Shown here: positions 1 through 16,100 of the stretch, piece by piece
Layout: the number at the start of each line of letters is the position of its first letter
How positions within the stretch are numbered: position 1 is the stretch's first letter
Assembly (NCBI GenBank): GCA_036784855.1
Contig: JAZDSV010000001.1
Coordinates: 667,501-731,500 of the forward strand
Source of the DNA: Aphelidium insulamus
Taxonomy: Eukaryota; Aphelidiomycota; Aphelidea; Aphelidiaceae
Length of the DNA: 64,000 nt
Reading direction: 5' to 3'
The notes under the pieces: model-generated
Seen by the model: the letters and a program-made list of their open reading frames with translations, nothing else
Database searches by the model: none
Told to the model about the DNA's origin: nothing
Position numbers and translations under genes: made by a program

Positions 1-3000
1 GTTTGTCACCAAAAATGAACTGGCCGGTATGATGTGCTGGGATTTTGGCGCCGACACTCGGTCTCCCATTGAAGGACAGGCTCAATCAGCGTGGGAACTA
101 TTGGATACGGCAGTGCAGTATCTGCACGGCGAGACCTCCATCTCTAGGACGCCCACTCTGAATCGATATCGAACATTGAGCCGAAAGCCGCGTACACTGC
201 TGCCATTGCCTGCGCCTTTAGACGGCACTGCTATAGATTCTGTGGCTGCTATTAGCACCAATGCGTCTAGTGCTGAGGGTACTGCAGCGATGAGCACCAA
301 GATAATTGTGGGTTCGTTTACAAGTTCCGACATTTATCATCGTGGTGTCACGCCCATGATATTGCCATTGGACAAGTGCACCCACCTCCACTATGGATTT
401 GCTTCAGTGCAGCGCGACGGAACAGTTGTGGCCGGCGATGACTGGGCAGGCAAGTAGTAGTTGTTGTATGGTGTGGAACTAATCATTGAATGTAGACAAT
501 GACATTGCTTTTGATGGGCTGGACGCGGACAGTGCTCCCATTCATGGATGCATCAATTTACTGAATGAGCGCCGCACTAAAGTCAACGAGGCTCTCAAGA
601 CACTTATTCGTGTCTGTGCCAGTCCTACCAAAGGATCGTATCTGTCCACGGTGATGGGATGCGCAAAATCCAGGGCCTTGTTTGTGAAAACCGCTTGCGA
701 CTTCATGGCGCAGAATAAATTTGATGGTATTTCGCTGACTGTGGATGCCACCGGATCCCGCCAAGAGCTGGAGGCTGCTAACTCGCCCCTTATGGCCTTT
801 GACGGAGACAGCTTTATTCTGTTGGCCCAAGATCTGCGTCGCGAACTAGATCGCCGTTCCGAGATTTCCAGGCGCGTCTCACCTTATTTGATGGCGATCG
901 AAGTATCCAAGACGCCACTTATTCTCGGCGCGGCGCTAGCTCAAGTTGTTGAATTGAGCGACTATTTCGTGCTGTCCACCGTAGACTACGCATGCCCGAA
1001 CTGGACTCATCTGACGGCTCATGCATCTCCACTGTTCGATACGGGCTCGGGCGACGAGTCTGTGTTCTCATCTGTCTCGGCCTATGTTGCGCTAGGATGT
1101 CCCGCGTCAAAGCTCGTCTTGTCTATATCGTTCCATGGATTTGTGTATGGTGGTGTTTCAGCCACTGATGGAACTGTTGACTTGCCCGGCCTCGGTGTAC
1201 CTTATGGTGAGATTCCGGTTGGAACCTGGGAGAATTCGGCCGATTATGCGCTTCAGGGCATGTTTTCGTTGGACGAGATATATGAGAGATGGATTGCGGT
1301 CAAAGAAGGTTCGGTCGCAGAATACTGGGACGACAAGGCAAAAGCGAGTTTTCTCGAGGGCTCCATTGACACGGAAAAAGGAAGCACAAGAATTTTTGTG
1401 ACGTACGATAGTCAGAAGGCCGCAGAGCAAAAATGCACGATAGTCAATGCGCTCAATTTGGGTGGTGTGCATTGCGTAGACATTTTTGCAGATTCCAAGT
1501 CAGGCTTCGCGTTGCTGTCCACAATCTGCTCCACGTTCAAGTCAAATTCCAAGAGTATTGAATACCCTCATCCAAATTTGTCAGCATCGTCCCTCATCAC
1601 CAAGTCGTTGAATGTTTTGCGATTGAAGGACAAATCAGGTTCGTTGCCCATCATTTCCCAAGGCTCTCGAGCAGCCGGAGGCCGGCAACAATACCAATTC
1701 GTTGCGTCTGGAATTATTGAGCTCTTGCCGGTGGACGACAGCAATCCCCCGGTGTTTCCGCCTGTGGACCCTCCGGTTGTCACTCCACCCGTGGTCACCC
1801 CTCCGGTTGTCACACCACCCGTGGTCACTCCGCCTGTGGTCACTCCACCCGTGGTCACTCCGCCTGTGGTCACTCCTCCGGTTGTTAATCCGGGAGCAAG
1901 CAAGCGAGTAGTGGGGTACTTTTCGTCGTGGAGTATCTATCAACGTGCTTTTAAAGCCTCGGACATCCCTGTCGAAAAATTGACTCATCTAAATTACGGT
2001 AGCACATACTTAGCTTCTATTGATAATCTTTGACACGGGTAGCATTTGCTCGTATTCAAGACGGAACCTGGGAGGTGCAAATCGGAGACTCTTACGCAGA
2101 CACTGAATACCTGTACCCGGGACAGACATGGGACGCTGGGTCACCAAGAGGCAATTTTGGCTATATCAACACTACTCTTCGACAACGAAATCCTGCCCTA
2201 AAAACCTTGATATCAATTGGTGGCTGGACATGGTATGCACGGATACCACGTATTGCATTCTTCTCATTCCATATTTAGGTCTGGCAACTTTAGCACCATG
2301 GCCAAGACTGCTGCGTCGCGAACAGCTTTTGCGAACTCTTGCGCTGCCTTTGTGGACAAATGGGGGTTCGATGGAGTTGATCTCGACTGGGAATACCCTG
2401 TCGAGGCGGGGTTGCCAGGCAATGCCAGGGACCCAGCGGACAAGGCCAATTTCACCCTCGTCTGTCAAAGCATTCGTATTGCGCTTAACACTCTAACAGC
2501 AAAGACCAAAAATAATTACTTGTTAACCATCGCAGCACCTGCCGGTCCTGCTATGGTGGCGAACCTGGAAATTTCGGCGTTAGGCGCAATATTGGACTTC
2601 ATGAATGTGATGACATACGACTACCGAGGGGCTGGATTCTCCACTCGGACCGGCCATCATACCCCTCTGTATCCGAGCACGAAAGATCCAAACAAGGGCG
2701 ATGGCTGCACGAAACAAATTGTAGACACATACATTGCGGGTGGATTTCCCGCTGGCAACATTGTTATCGGAGCGGCAATGTACGGCCGCGGATTCTCAGG
2801 CGTTGCCGCCGGTTCTAACAACGGATTGTTCTCCACTTTCAATTCAACCCCAATGGGTACTTGGGATGCATTCTCGAATGAAGGTGCCACTGGGGTATTT
2901 GACTACCGCGATATAGTGCAGCGAAATCTGCCTCGTTTCTGGGACGATGAAGTGAAGGCTCCGTGGGTGTACGACGGGAACCTTATGATCAGTTATGATG

Positions 3001-4572
3001 ACCCGGAAAGCATAAAAGCCAAGTGCGCCTACATCAAGTCGGCCGGCATCGGCGGAATAATGTTTTGGGAATTGACTGGCGATATTGCCAGTGGAACTGC
3101 CGGGAGCCTTCTGGACACGTCAGTCGCAGAATTATCCGGCGGTTCTACGCCTACCCCGCCGGTTGTGACTCCCCCTGTAGTTAATCCACCTCCGGTAGTG
3201 ACGCCACCAGTTGTCACACCCCCGGTGGTTACGCCGCCCCCGGTAGTGACTCCGCCAGTTGTGACACCGCCTGTCGTTACACCGCCTGTGGTCACGCCGC
3301 CAACTGGATCTTCATCGAAGCGAGTCGTATGCTATTTTACGGCGTGGGGCATTTACAGTCGTAACTACAAGGCGACCGATATACCGATCGAAAAAATTAC
3401 TCATTTGAATTATGGTGAGCTGTTACCATGGTTTTTTTTCTCTGCACTGACAATCGATAAGCGTTTGCACGCATTCAGGACGGAACTTGGGAGGTGCAAA
3501 TTGGAGACTCGTACGCCGACACTGAATACCTGTACCCCGGACAGACTTGGGACGCGGGTGCCATGCGAGGCAATTTTGGCTATATAAACAACACTCTGCG
3601 GCAGAGAAATCCAAAACTCAAAACTCTGATCTCTATCGGCGGCTGGACGTGGCAAGTTTGACAGTTTGCAAGCATACATTGCAAAGTTAACTCTGGCACT
3701 TTCATAGGTCCGGCAATTTCAGCACGATGGCCAAGGTGGCTGCCTCTCGTACAGCATTTGCCAATTCGTGCGCTGCATTTATTGACAAGTGGGGATTCGA
3801 TGGCGTGGATCTGGACTGGGAGTATCCGGTTGAGAACGGCCTGGCGTCGAATGCTCGTGATCCAGCGGACGGCAAAAATTACACTCTGGTCTGCCAGAGC
3901 ATCCGATCGGCCCTTAATACGCTAACTGCCAAGACAGGCAAGACCTATCTGTTAACAATTGCTGCTCCGGCGGGCCCAACTATTGTCAAGCACTTGGAGA
4001 TGGCTGCTCTCGGCTCCGTGCTGGACTTTATGAATGTCATGACGTACGACTACCGCGGCGCCGCTTTCTCCACCTTGACGGGGCACCACACGCCGCTCTA
4101 CCCGAGCAGCAAGGATCCCATCAAGGATATGGGCTGCACCAAACAAATTGTGGATACTTATGTCAGCGGCGGATTTCCCGCAGACAAGATCGTAATCGGA
4201 GCGGCCATGTACGGTCGCGGATTTCAGGGTGTCGCGGCCGGCACGAACAATGGACTGTTCTCCACTTTTACCTCGGCGCCAATGGGCACGTGGGATGCAT
4301 TCTCCACCGAGGGCGCTACCGGCGTGTATGACTATAAAGACTTGGTCAAGCGAGGGATGCCACGCTTTTGGGATGATGAGGTGAAAGCGCCGTGGGTGTA
4401 CAATGGCAACATCATGATCAGTTACGACGACCCGGATAGCATAAAGGCCAAGTGCGCCTACATCAAGTCGGCCGGCATTGGCGGAATAATGTTTTGGGAG
4501 CTGAGCGGAGACTTGCCCAGCGGCACAGCCGGAAGCTTGCTGGACGTGTCTGTTGCCAGTTTGACTGCCTGA
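1..4572 (+). CDS. Multi-domain GH18 chitinase, 5' end outside window
   Basis: Glycoside hydrolase family 18 protein that should hydrolyse chitin, probably secreted or wall-associated. The frame is open at base 2, so the gene starts upstream. Domain order: C-terminal end of one GH18 domain (to about base 130), a Ser/Thr-rich linker, a complete but degenerate GH18 domain (about 290-1570), a (TPPVV)n linker, an intact GH18 domain (1909-3140), a second (TPPVV)n linker, and a last intact GH18 domain (3317-4572). The last two domains carry the catalytic motif FDGVDLDWEYP and are very similar, with introns at the same positions, so they are a recent internal duplication. The degenerate domain has FDGISLTVDAT at that site. 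Proposed exons: 1-449, 496-1998, 2043-2232, 2279-3414, 3462-3651, 3708-4572; the introns starting at 450 and 3652 need GC donors (GCAAGT) to keep frame. The stop at 4570-4572 is followed by a normal spacer. Confidence 0.9.
1758..1893 (+). repeat. TPPVV-coding 15-bp tandem repeat, linker 1
   Basis: In-frame 15-bp units coding Thr-Pro-Pro-Val-Val join the degenerate GH18 domain to the next, intact one. About nine units with synonymous variation are visible. Such Pro/Thr linkers are usual, and often O-glycosylated, in secreted multi-domain chitinases; the glycosylation is inference. Confidence 0.85.
3150..3304 (+). repeat. TPPVV-coding tandem repeat, linker 2
   Basis: Second Pro/Thr/Val linker, between the two intact GH18 domains. 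Units are TPPVV with NPPPVV and TPPPVV variants, so this array has its own indel history relative to the first linker. Confidence 0.85.
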
Positions 4573-4874
4573 AATTGCATCTATTTAATCTAATAATAAT
4601 CCTCTGCATTTCCTTTAGTTACCCTTATAATAACGGCATGTTGCCCGTGCTAGATGCGATAGATGGCTGACATGTGTTGCATATGTCGTCGACTACTTTC
4701 ACGGAGCTATTTATATGATATACCAACTGCCGTTTATTCTAAAGCCTTACAATATTGCTGGACAGCCAGAAGTATGTGGCTGACAGAAGTGCCTGAACTT
4801 ACAGCAGACATTGTTGTTGGCACAGCAGAAAGACAGATCATCTGTCTGTTTCACGCGTGAATCACGCAGACAAA
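4573..4874. other. Spacer between chitinase and LEU fusion gene
   Basis: Holds the chitinase 3' UTR and the promoter of the downstream gene. An AT-rich TATTTATATGATATA stretch near 4708 could be a core promoter element. I see no conserved coding frame and no RNA gene. Confidence 0.5.
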
Positions 4875-8815
<3,941 letters not shown>

Positions 8816-8910
8816 AGTCTGCGGCGGGCAAACTTCAGTAAAGTGCAATTCTTCAGCTACAGATATTAGTGTTTACTTTGACTGTCAAGCATTATTATAC
8901 CAAGCAGAGT

Positions 8911-11137
8911 TTATTTCTCCGCGTTCGGCGCCCCAAGAACCATCTCATGCAAAGCTTTCCCGGCGGGCACCATGGGGTACACATGCTCCGCAACCTCAAC
9001 ACAACAATCGAGCAGGACAGGACGCTTTCCTGAACCGCCATTGCCAGCGTCGCCGAATAAGAAGTCGCGTATTCCATCTCGGAGCTCCGACCGGTCCTTG
9101 ATGCGCAAGCCTGTACACTGCATCGACTCTGCAAACTTGACAAAATCGGGATTGGTCATCTTGGTGGCAGAGTATCGCTTGTCGTAGAACAGGTCCTGCC
9201 ACTGGCGAACCTGGCGCCATTCAGTTATTACAGACAGTCATATATAGAAAGATGCCACGCACGCACCATTCCTTGGTAGCCGTTGTTAAGAACGATAACT
9301 TTCACGCCAATATCGAATTCACTGGCGGTCATGAGCTCCATTCCGGTCATGGCAAAGCTGGCGTCCCCGTCGATGTCCACCACCCATCGGTCGGGGTGGG
9401 CAATCTTGGCGCCAATAGCAGCAGGCAGTCCAAATCCCATGGTTCCCAGCCCACCACTGGTGATGAAGCTGCGCGGATGCCGCCATCGAATGAACTGGGC
9501 CTGGAGAGTGGAATGAAAATGAGTGAAAACGCAACTGATATTGCACGCACCGCCCACATCTGGTGCTGACCCACGCCAGTCGTTATCACGGCCCTGTCTT
9601 GAGCCAGCTGCTGCCCCAGCTGTCTGTTCAACTCCTCCACCACTTGCTGTGGCTTCAGCACCGAGGTTGAATTAATCTCGTGGTCGAATGCATTGTCGTA
9701 GCGAAATGGATATTGCTCCTTCCACGACTGAATCTGCTCGATCCAGTCCACGCGCTTTCGGTGGCGCACTAGTGGCAGTAGCGCCTTGAGTGACTGCGAC
9801 AGGTCGCCCTCCACCGGCACGTCGGCATGCACAACCTTGTTGATGTTTTTCGGCAACACTTCAAAGTGGATTATGCCACCAGTGCCCTCGGATGCGGCAC
9901 GTTTGGCGGCTGGCGCAAATTTAGACAACGTCCCGGTCACTCTGTCATCGAAACGTGCCCCAATGGCAATCAGCACGTCGGCGTTCTGCACGCTAAAATT
10001 TGCGTATGCTGCACCGTGCATCCCCAGCATGTGTATGGACAGCGGATGGTTCTCATCAAAAGCGCCCAGACCCTGTTACAATAGTGGTAAATCAAATTGT
10101 AGGCAGCATATCTAAAACCCAAAAGGCTGTACCTGCAGCGTGGTGGCGACGGGAATGTTGGCCGTAACAGCGAGTTGCCGAAGCAGCTGTGCGCCTTCAG
10201 CCGAGTTCAACACTCCCTGTCCGGCGTATATAACAGGCCGGCGAGCCTGATTAATCATCTCAGCCGCACGTTCGATGGACTGCCGCCTAGTATCGCTGGC
10301 CGTGGACAATTTCGGCACCTCGGGAATGGAGGTCTGTGCGCACACTTCATGACGCAGCACAGACGCCGTCACATCCTTGGGCAAATCAACCAGCACCGGA
10401 CCAGGTCGACCTGACGTGGCAATTGCAAATGCTTCATTGATACGGCGCGGGAGTTCGTCGATGGACTTTACCATGACGTTCCACTGATTATTGGTGTTAT
10501 ATACATATGCACACAGAGAGTATACAGCGGTACAGTAGCACAGTGACTGCTTAAATGAAACACCTGCCTTGGTACAGGCACGCGATATCCCAATAATATC
10601 TGCCTCTTGGAAGGCGTCGGTGCCGATGGCGGATGTTGGCACCTGGCCAGTAAATACAACAAGTGGCACCCCGTCCGACAGAGCATCCTGCATCGGTGTG
10701 ATCACATTTGTCGCGCCAGGGCCAGACGTCACCAGCACCACTCCGGGAAGCCCGCTGAAATGTAAACAGCTGGCCACTTGCCTCAATGATACATTGAGAG
10801 ACACATACGTGGCACGAGCGTAACCCTCTGCCATGTGGCCGGCGCCCTGCTCGTGTCGCGGCAAAATCAACTGAAACTGCTCGGACTCGTATATCGCGTC
10901 GAATACGGGCAAGATAGCGCCGCCAGGGTAGCCGAATATGTGCTTGACTCCGTGTCGCAGCATCATCTCGTGAAATATCTCGCCGCCAGTGCGGCCGACC
11001 AGCGTGGACATGGCCTTGGACGGCTCCACGGTGCGTGGTTGAGATCTATACTGCTGGGCGCCCGCCGTCATTTGTCGAGACAGGTGGCAGGGGAGACGCC
11101 GTGGCAGCGCGGCAACCACGCGGCGTAACAGCGACAT
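8911..11137 (-). CDS. ILV2: Acetohydroxyacid (acetolactate) synthase catalytic subunit
   Basis: Thiamine-diphosphate enzyme that makes acetolactate or acetohydroxybutyrate, the first common step to valine, leucine and isoleucine; normally mitochondrial in fungi. Visible: an Arg-rich start MSLLRRVVAALPRRL fitting a mitochondrial presequence, GVKHIFGYPGGAILPVFDA, catalytic Glu in LPRHEQGAGHMAEGYARAT, the FAD-region IGARFDDRVTG, and the ThDP/Mg site GDASFAMTGMELMTA followed by VLNNGYQGMV. It ends at LGAPNAEK. Five introns: 10755-10808, 10484-10567, 10073-10132, 9501-9550 and 9211-9266; the one at 10567 needs a GC donor (GCAGGT). An upstream ATG at 11215 is in frame, but 11137 gives the better presequence. 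It converges on the LEU fusion (95 bp apart) and lies in tandem with its regulatory subunit gene. Confidence 0.95.
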
Positions 11138-11295
11138 TTTGTCGGTGTTGATGAAACGCGTAGATGATCGCCTGATTCGCACTTCACATTTTCTGTTCGC
11201 GGCGTACATACACATTCAAACTATATATAGAAAGGTCTAAAGTAAGTCATATAAGAATGAATGCATTTTATTTATCTCTTTTCAATGTTGTATCA

Positions 11296-12803
11296 TTAAC
11301 CAGGTGGCAGCATTGAAGGGTCGACAGCAGTGGAATTCTCCGATGCCGCATCGCTTTGCGTCAGAGTGCGATCTACTGGCGAGCGTGGAATGGCAATCAT
11401 TCCTGCATGGTCATTAGAGCGTTGAGATATTGTAGCAATGATGGGCGATACATTGTTATAGAGATTATTTACAGGTGAAAATATGTCTATCCACAACATG
11501 CATAGAGCGGAGGCATGACGTGGAAGTATGCGCATTAAGCCCCCACATACATACACATACATACATACACATACATACACACATACATACATCCAACTAT
11601 AGACATACATATAGATACGTACACACCCACAGACACACAGACACACATAATACACACATATATACCCACATACATACATCCAACTATAGACATACATATA
11701 GATACGTACACACCCACAGACATACATACACACATAATACACACACACATACCCACATACATACATCCAACTATAGACATACATATAGATACGTACACAC
11801 CCACAGACACACAGACACACATAATACACACATATATGCCCACATACATACATCCAACTATAGACATACATATAGATACGTACACACCCACAGACATACA
11901 TACACACATAATACACACACACATACAACATACATACATGCATACATATAAGTAATGCACACAGACATGAATGCATAGATTGCCATACCACTGCGCACAA
12001 CTTCCAGAATGCCGTAGGGACGACAGAGAGCCAGCAGAGCATCCACTCGACTTGGCTTGGCGCACATTTCCATTGTGATATTGTCAATGGTCACGTCCAC
12101 GACTCGGGCACCAAACAGCCGCGCCACATCCACCAGTGCCTGTCGCTGGAAATCGGGGCCGAATAGATGACGCTTGGGCGGGACATAGTGACAGTATGGC
12201 TGCTGTTTCTGCAGTGAAGCCCCGGCGTTGGAAGCCGATGATGATGACTGCGAGCTTAAATCGACACCATCATTGTCACCAGGCGGTCCGGCAGGCGATG
12301 CGGGCGTAGTTGGCCGGTCTTCCGGCAACGTGCTCACCTTGATCAGTGCCATCTCGCGCGCAATTACCTGTACATGGTGGTAGCAAGTATGGTTGGGAAA
12401 TCTATACCGCCACCTACAGAGACATCGGTGTAGTCCAGCACGGCCCACACCTCCACCAGATCTTCAAGTTGGCGACGCGCCTGCTCCACCGCCTGCCGCA
12501 CACCGCTCAGCACCACCGTCATGCGGCTGAGATCCTTGACGTCCGTCTGACTGACCACCAACGAGTCTATATTGAACCCTCGACCGGCAAGCACGCCCGT
12601 GACACGCGACAAGACACCTGTGCAGCAGAGTGTGGCAGTGAGTACATACGGCAGGCAGGCGTGTCACAGGGGTGCAGTGTGTCAGCGTGCGCGGCCTACC
12701 CGGCGAATCCGACACCAGACAGCTGAGCGTGTGGCGATGGGACTCGGCACGCGGCACCAGCGGCGTGTCATATAGCTGCACATGCCCCGGTGTGAGCAGG
12801 TCT

Positions 12804-12841
<38 letters not shown>

Positions 12842-13036
12842 CCACCACCACCGTACAATGTTGTTGACAGCCTCGGACGCCGTCTTCATGCGCGGCGAGT
12901 TGGCATCGTAAAAGGGTGGCAGACGCCGGGACCGGGTGACCATTGTGGACATGCGGCGGGCGGTGGCGCGGGAGGCAGCGGCGACATTGGCGCAGAGACC
13001 GCCCATGACCGAAAAGAGCGCGCGCCGAGACATCAT
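11296..13036 (-). CDS. ILV6: Acetohydroxyacid synthase regulatory (small) subunit
   Basis: ACT-domain partner that activates the catalytic subunit and gives feedback control by branched-chain amino acids. The N-terminus MMSRRALFSVMGG is presequence-like. The ACT domain reads SHRHTLSCLVSDSPG then VLSRVTGVLAGRGFNIDSLVV. The second half has VIAREMALIKVS, an insert rich in Ser/Pro/Asp, ARLFGARVVDVTIDNITMEM and a C-terminal GMIAIPRSP. An insert at this point is a hallmark of fungal Ilv6 compared with bacterial IlvN. Exons: 13036-12857, 12775-12700, 12617-12418, 12367-11989, 11402-11296. The last intron is 586 bp, by far the longest I mapped in this window, and is filled by an 87-bp minisatellite; the first holds a (CA)n run. 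The frame stays open above 13036 only to a TTG, so I use the ATG at 13036. Confidence 0.92.
11541..11945. repeat. 87-bp minisatellite in ILV6 intron
   Basis: Four units with the anchor ATCCAACTATAGACATACAT at 11591, 11678, 11765 and 11852, exactly 87 bp apart. Units 1 and 3 share one variant tail (GACACACAGACACACATAAT) and units 2 and 4 another (GACATACATACACACATAAT), so the array is a two-fold higher-order repeat of 174 bp. Long open frames across it are by-products of a period divisible by three. Confidence 0.95.
12806..12840. repeat. (CA)n microsatellite in ILV6 first intron
   Basis: About 17 CA units on the plus strand, lying inside the first intron of the minus-strand ILV6 gene, just 5' of a GGT-rich run at its donor. 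Confidence 0.9.
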
Positions 13037-13197
13037 GGACAGCGGCGCTGCGGGTGGCGTCGCAACAATGCCGGTGAAAATGCCCGCCAACTCGCCGCCG
13101 GCTTTGCGTACGTTGCCGCCGTGCCCTGCCCATGCACTTCCACTCTTCTCTCACTCACTCACTCTCACACATGCACACACATGCAGACACACCACGC

Positions 13198-16100
13198 ATG
13201 GACATCCAAGCCTATTTGGACAAGACGCTGCGGGAGCGCATAATGTTCCTGGACGGCGCCATGGGCACCATGATCCAGCGGCTGCGGCTGGAGGAGGAGC
13301 ACTTTCGCGGCAAGCGCTTCGCGGACCACGCGCACGACCTGAAGGGCAACAATGACATACTCAGCATCACCCTGCCCGATGCCATCTACAACATCCACCG
13401 CGAGTACCTGCTGGCCGGGTCCGACATGGTGGAGACCAACACCTTCTCCTCCACCACGATCGCCCAGGCCGACTACGGACTGGAGGCGCTTGCCTACGAG
13501 ATGAACAAGGAGTCGGCGAGGGTGGCGCGTCGTGCCTGCGACGAAGTGACTGCTCTGGAGCCCCACAAGCCGCGCCTGGTATGTGGCGCCATAGGTCCCA
13601 CGAACCGCACACTGTCCATCTCGCCGTCGGTGGACAACCCCGCCTTCCGCAACATCACCTTTGACGGGCTAGTGGCTGCGTACACGGAACAGGCGCGCGG
13701 CCTGCTGGACGGTGGCGCCGACATTCTGTTGGTGGAAACCATATTTGACACACTGAATGCCAAGGCGGCTCTCTATGCCATCGACGTGCTGTTCAGTGAG
13801 AGCGGGTATGCGCGCTGTCCCGTCCTGGTGTCCGGCACTATAGTCGACCAGTCTGGGCGCACTCTTTCTGGTCAGACTGGCGAGGCCTTTGTCACCAGTG
13901 TCAAGTATGTCACCATCGGTGCGGTCTTGTGTCATTCGTATATATATTGACATCTATTGGTCTTCTATAGTATGTATGTACGTTTATGTGTTTGATGTTA
14001 ATTGATGTCCAGCCACGCCAACCCCACGGCCATTGGGCTGAATTGTGCGCTGGGCGCTCGTCAAATGAAACCATTTGTGCAGGCAATCTCCGCCATCACA
14101 CCTCACTACTTCATATGCTACCCCAACGCCGGTCTACCAAACACTTTTGGAGAGTGAGTAATTGGATATGGATATTCAAGTACTGATCGTATGTACAAGA
14201 TACGACGAGACACCGGAAATGATGTGCGAGAATGTTCGCGACTTTGCGGCGGACGGTTTACTAAACATTGTGGGTGGTTGCTGCGGCACAACCCCGCCAC
14301 ACATCAAGGCTATTGCGGAAATGTGCGCCTCGTACAAGCCGCGAGTGATTCCGCGCGACATTTTCCACGATCACATGGTCCTGTCGGGGCTCGAGCATCT
14401 GGTGGTGGATAAGGCCACCAATTTTTTGAATATCGGTGAACGCTGCAATGTGGCCGGTTCACGAAAGTTTGCTCGCCACATTGTCAATGGCGAGTACGAC
14501 GAGGGGTTGGCCATCGCCAGGGCGCAAGTAGAGAGCGGCGCCCAAATCATTGACATCAACATGGACGAGGGAATGTTGGATGGCGTGGCGGCAATGACTC
14601 GCTTTGTGAACTTGATAGTCACCGAACCTGATGTGGCCAAGGTTTGCCTATATCTTGCAATGTACCAAGCTGTCTAACATTGCTTGCCGCTCGCAGGTGC
14701 CACTGATGATTGATTCTTCCAACTTTGCCGTCATTGAAGCGGGCTTGAAGTGCAGTCAGGGCAAGTGCATTGTCAACAGTATCAGCTTGAAGGAGGGAGA
14801 AGAGGAGTTTATCAAGAAGGCCGAGATCATTCGCAGATTTGGTGCCGCAGTTGTAGTTATGGCGGCACGTGCGGTGTCCAATGCTAATTGTCATTCATTT
14901 TAATGTAGTTTGATGAAGTTGGGCAAGCGGTGGAGGCTCAGCGCAAGTTTGAAATTTGTGAACGATCGTACAAGATTTTGGTGGAACGTGTCGGTTTTAA
15001 CCCGCAAGACATTGTATTCGATCCAAACATTCTCACCATTTGCACTGGCATGGAAGAGCACAATAATTATGGGGTTGAGTTCATTGAAGCTTGTCATTTG
15101 ATCAAGAAGTCGCTGTACGGGGCCAAGATTAGCGGCGGTGTGTCCAACTTGTCGTTTTCGTTCCGCGGAAAGGAAGTAGTTCGCGCTGCGATGCATTCTG
15201 TCTTTCTGGTGGGAGCAGTATACTTTTGTATGCGTTCTAACTCTATTTATCTACTAGTTTCACGCAATTCAAGCCGGCATGGATATGGGAATTGTCAATG
15301 CCGGCCAAATTCCCATTTACGACGACATTCCAAAAGATTTGCTCCAGCTGTGCGAGGATGCGCTGTGGAATAAAGACCCGGAGGCAACGGAAAAAATGCT
15401 TGCCTACGCCGAATCGCATGGCAAAGATGCAGTAAAGCAAGAAAATGCCGAAGAGTGGCGGCAACTACCAGTAGGCGAGCGACTCTCTCATGCTTTGGTG
15501 AAGGGGATTGTCAAGCACATTGAAGAGGACGCAGAGGAGGCTCGCCTTGCCTATCCTCGTCCGCTAAATGTCATTGAAGGGCCACTGATGGACGGAATGA
15601 GTGTTGTTGGCAACTTGTTTGGGTTCGTGAAGGGTGTATATGATCACAACTAAGTCTCCCTCACACTAGCTATTTAGAGCGGGCAAAATGTTTCTACCAC
15701 AAGTGATCAAGAGTGCACGTGTAATGAAGCGGGCCGTCGCCTATCTGATCCCATTCATGGAGGCGGAGCGCACTGCCCGCCTTGCGGCCAACGCTCTGTC
15801 TGGCATTGTCGATGAAGAGGATGCCAATGAAGATAACGTAGGATGGGCCGGTGTTGTAGTGCTAGCAACTGTCAAGGGTGATGTACATGACATTGGCAAA
15901 AACATTGTCAGCGTGGTGCTCGGTTGCAACAACTACAAAGTAATTGATTTGGGTGTGATGACGCCGTGCGATAAAATACTGGACACCGCGCTGGAGGCGA
16001 AAGCAGATATTATTGGATTATCGGGGCTGATTACGCCATCACTGGACGAAATGATTACGGTTGCCCGCGAGATGGAGAAGCGCAAGATGAAGGTAGTTGT

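Noticed and set aside
4663-4860. Small frame upstream of the LEU fusion
   Set aside because: No homology, overlaps the likely promoter and 5' UTR.
11541-11945. CRISPR-like array
   Set aside because: Units are contiguous 87-bp tandem copies without unique spacers, in a eukaryotic intron.
11475-11951. 158-residue His/Thr/Tyr-rich frame and two Cys/Val/Tyr-rich minus frames
   Set aside because: They read through the 87-bp minisatellite in an ILV6 intron.
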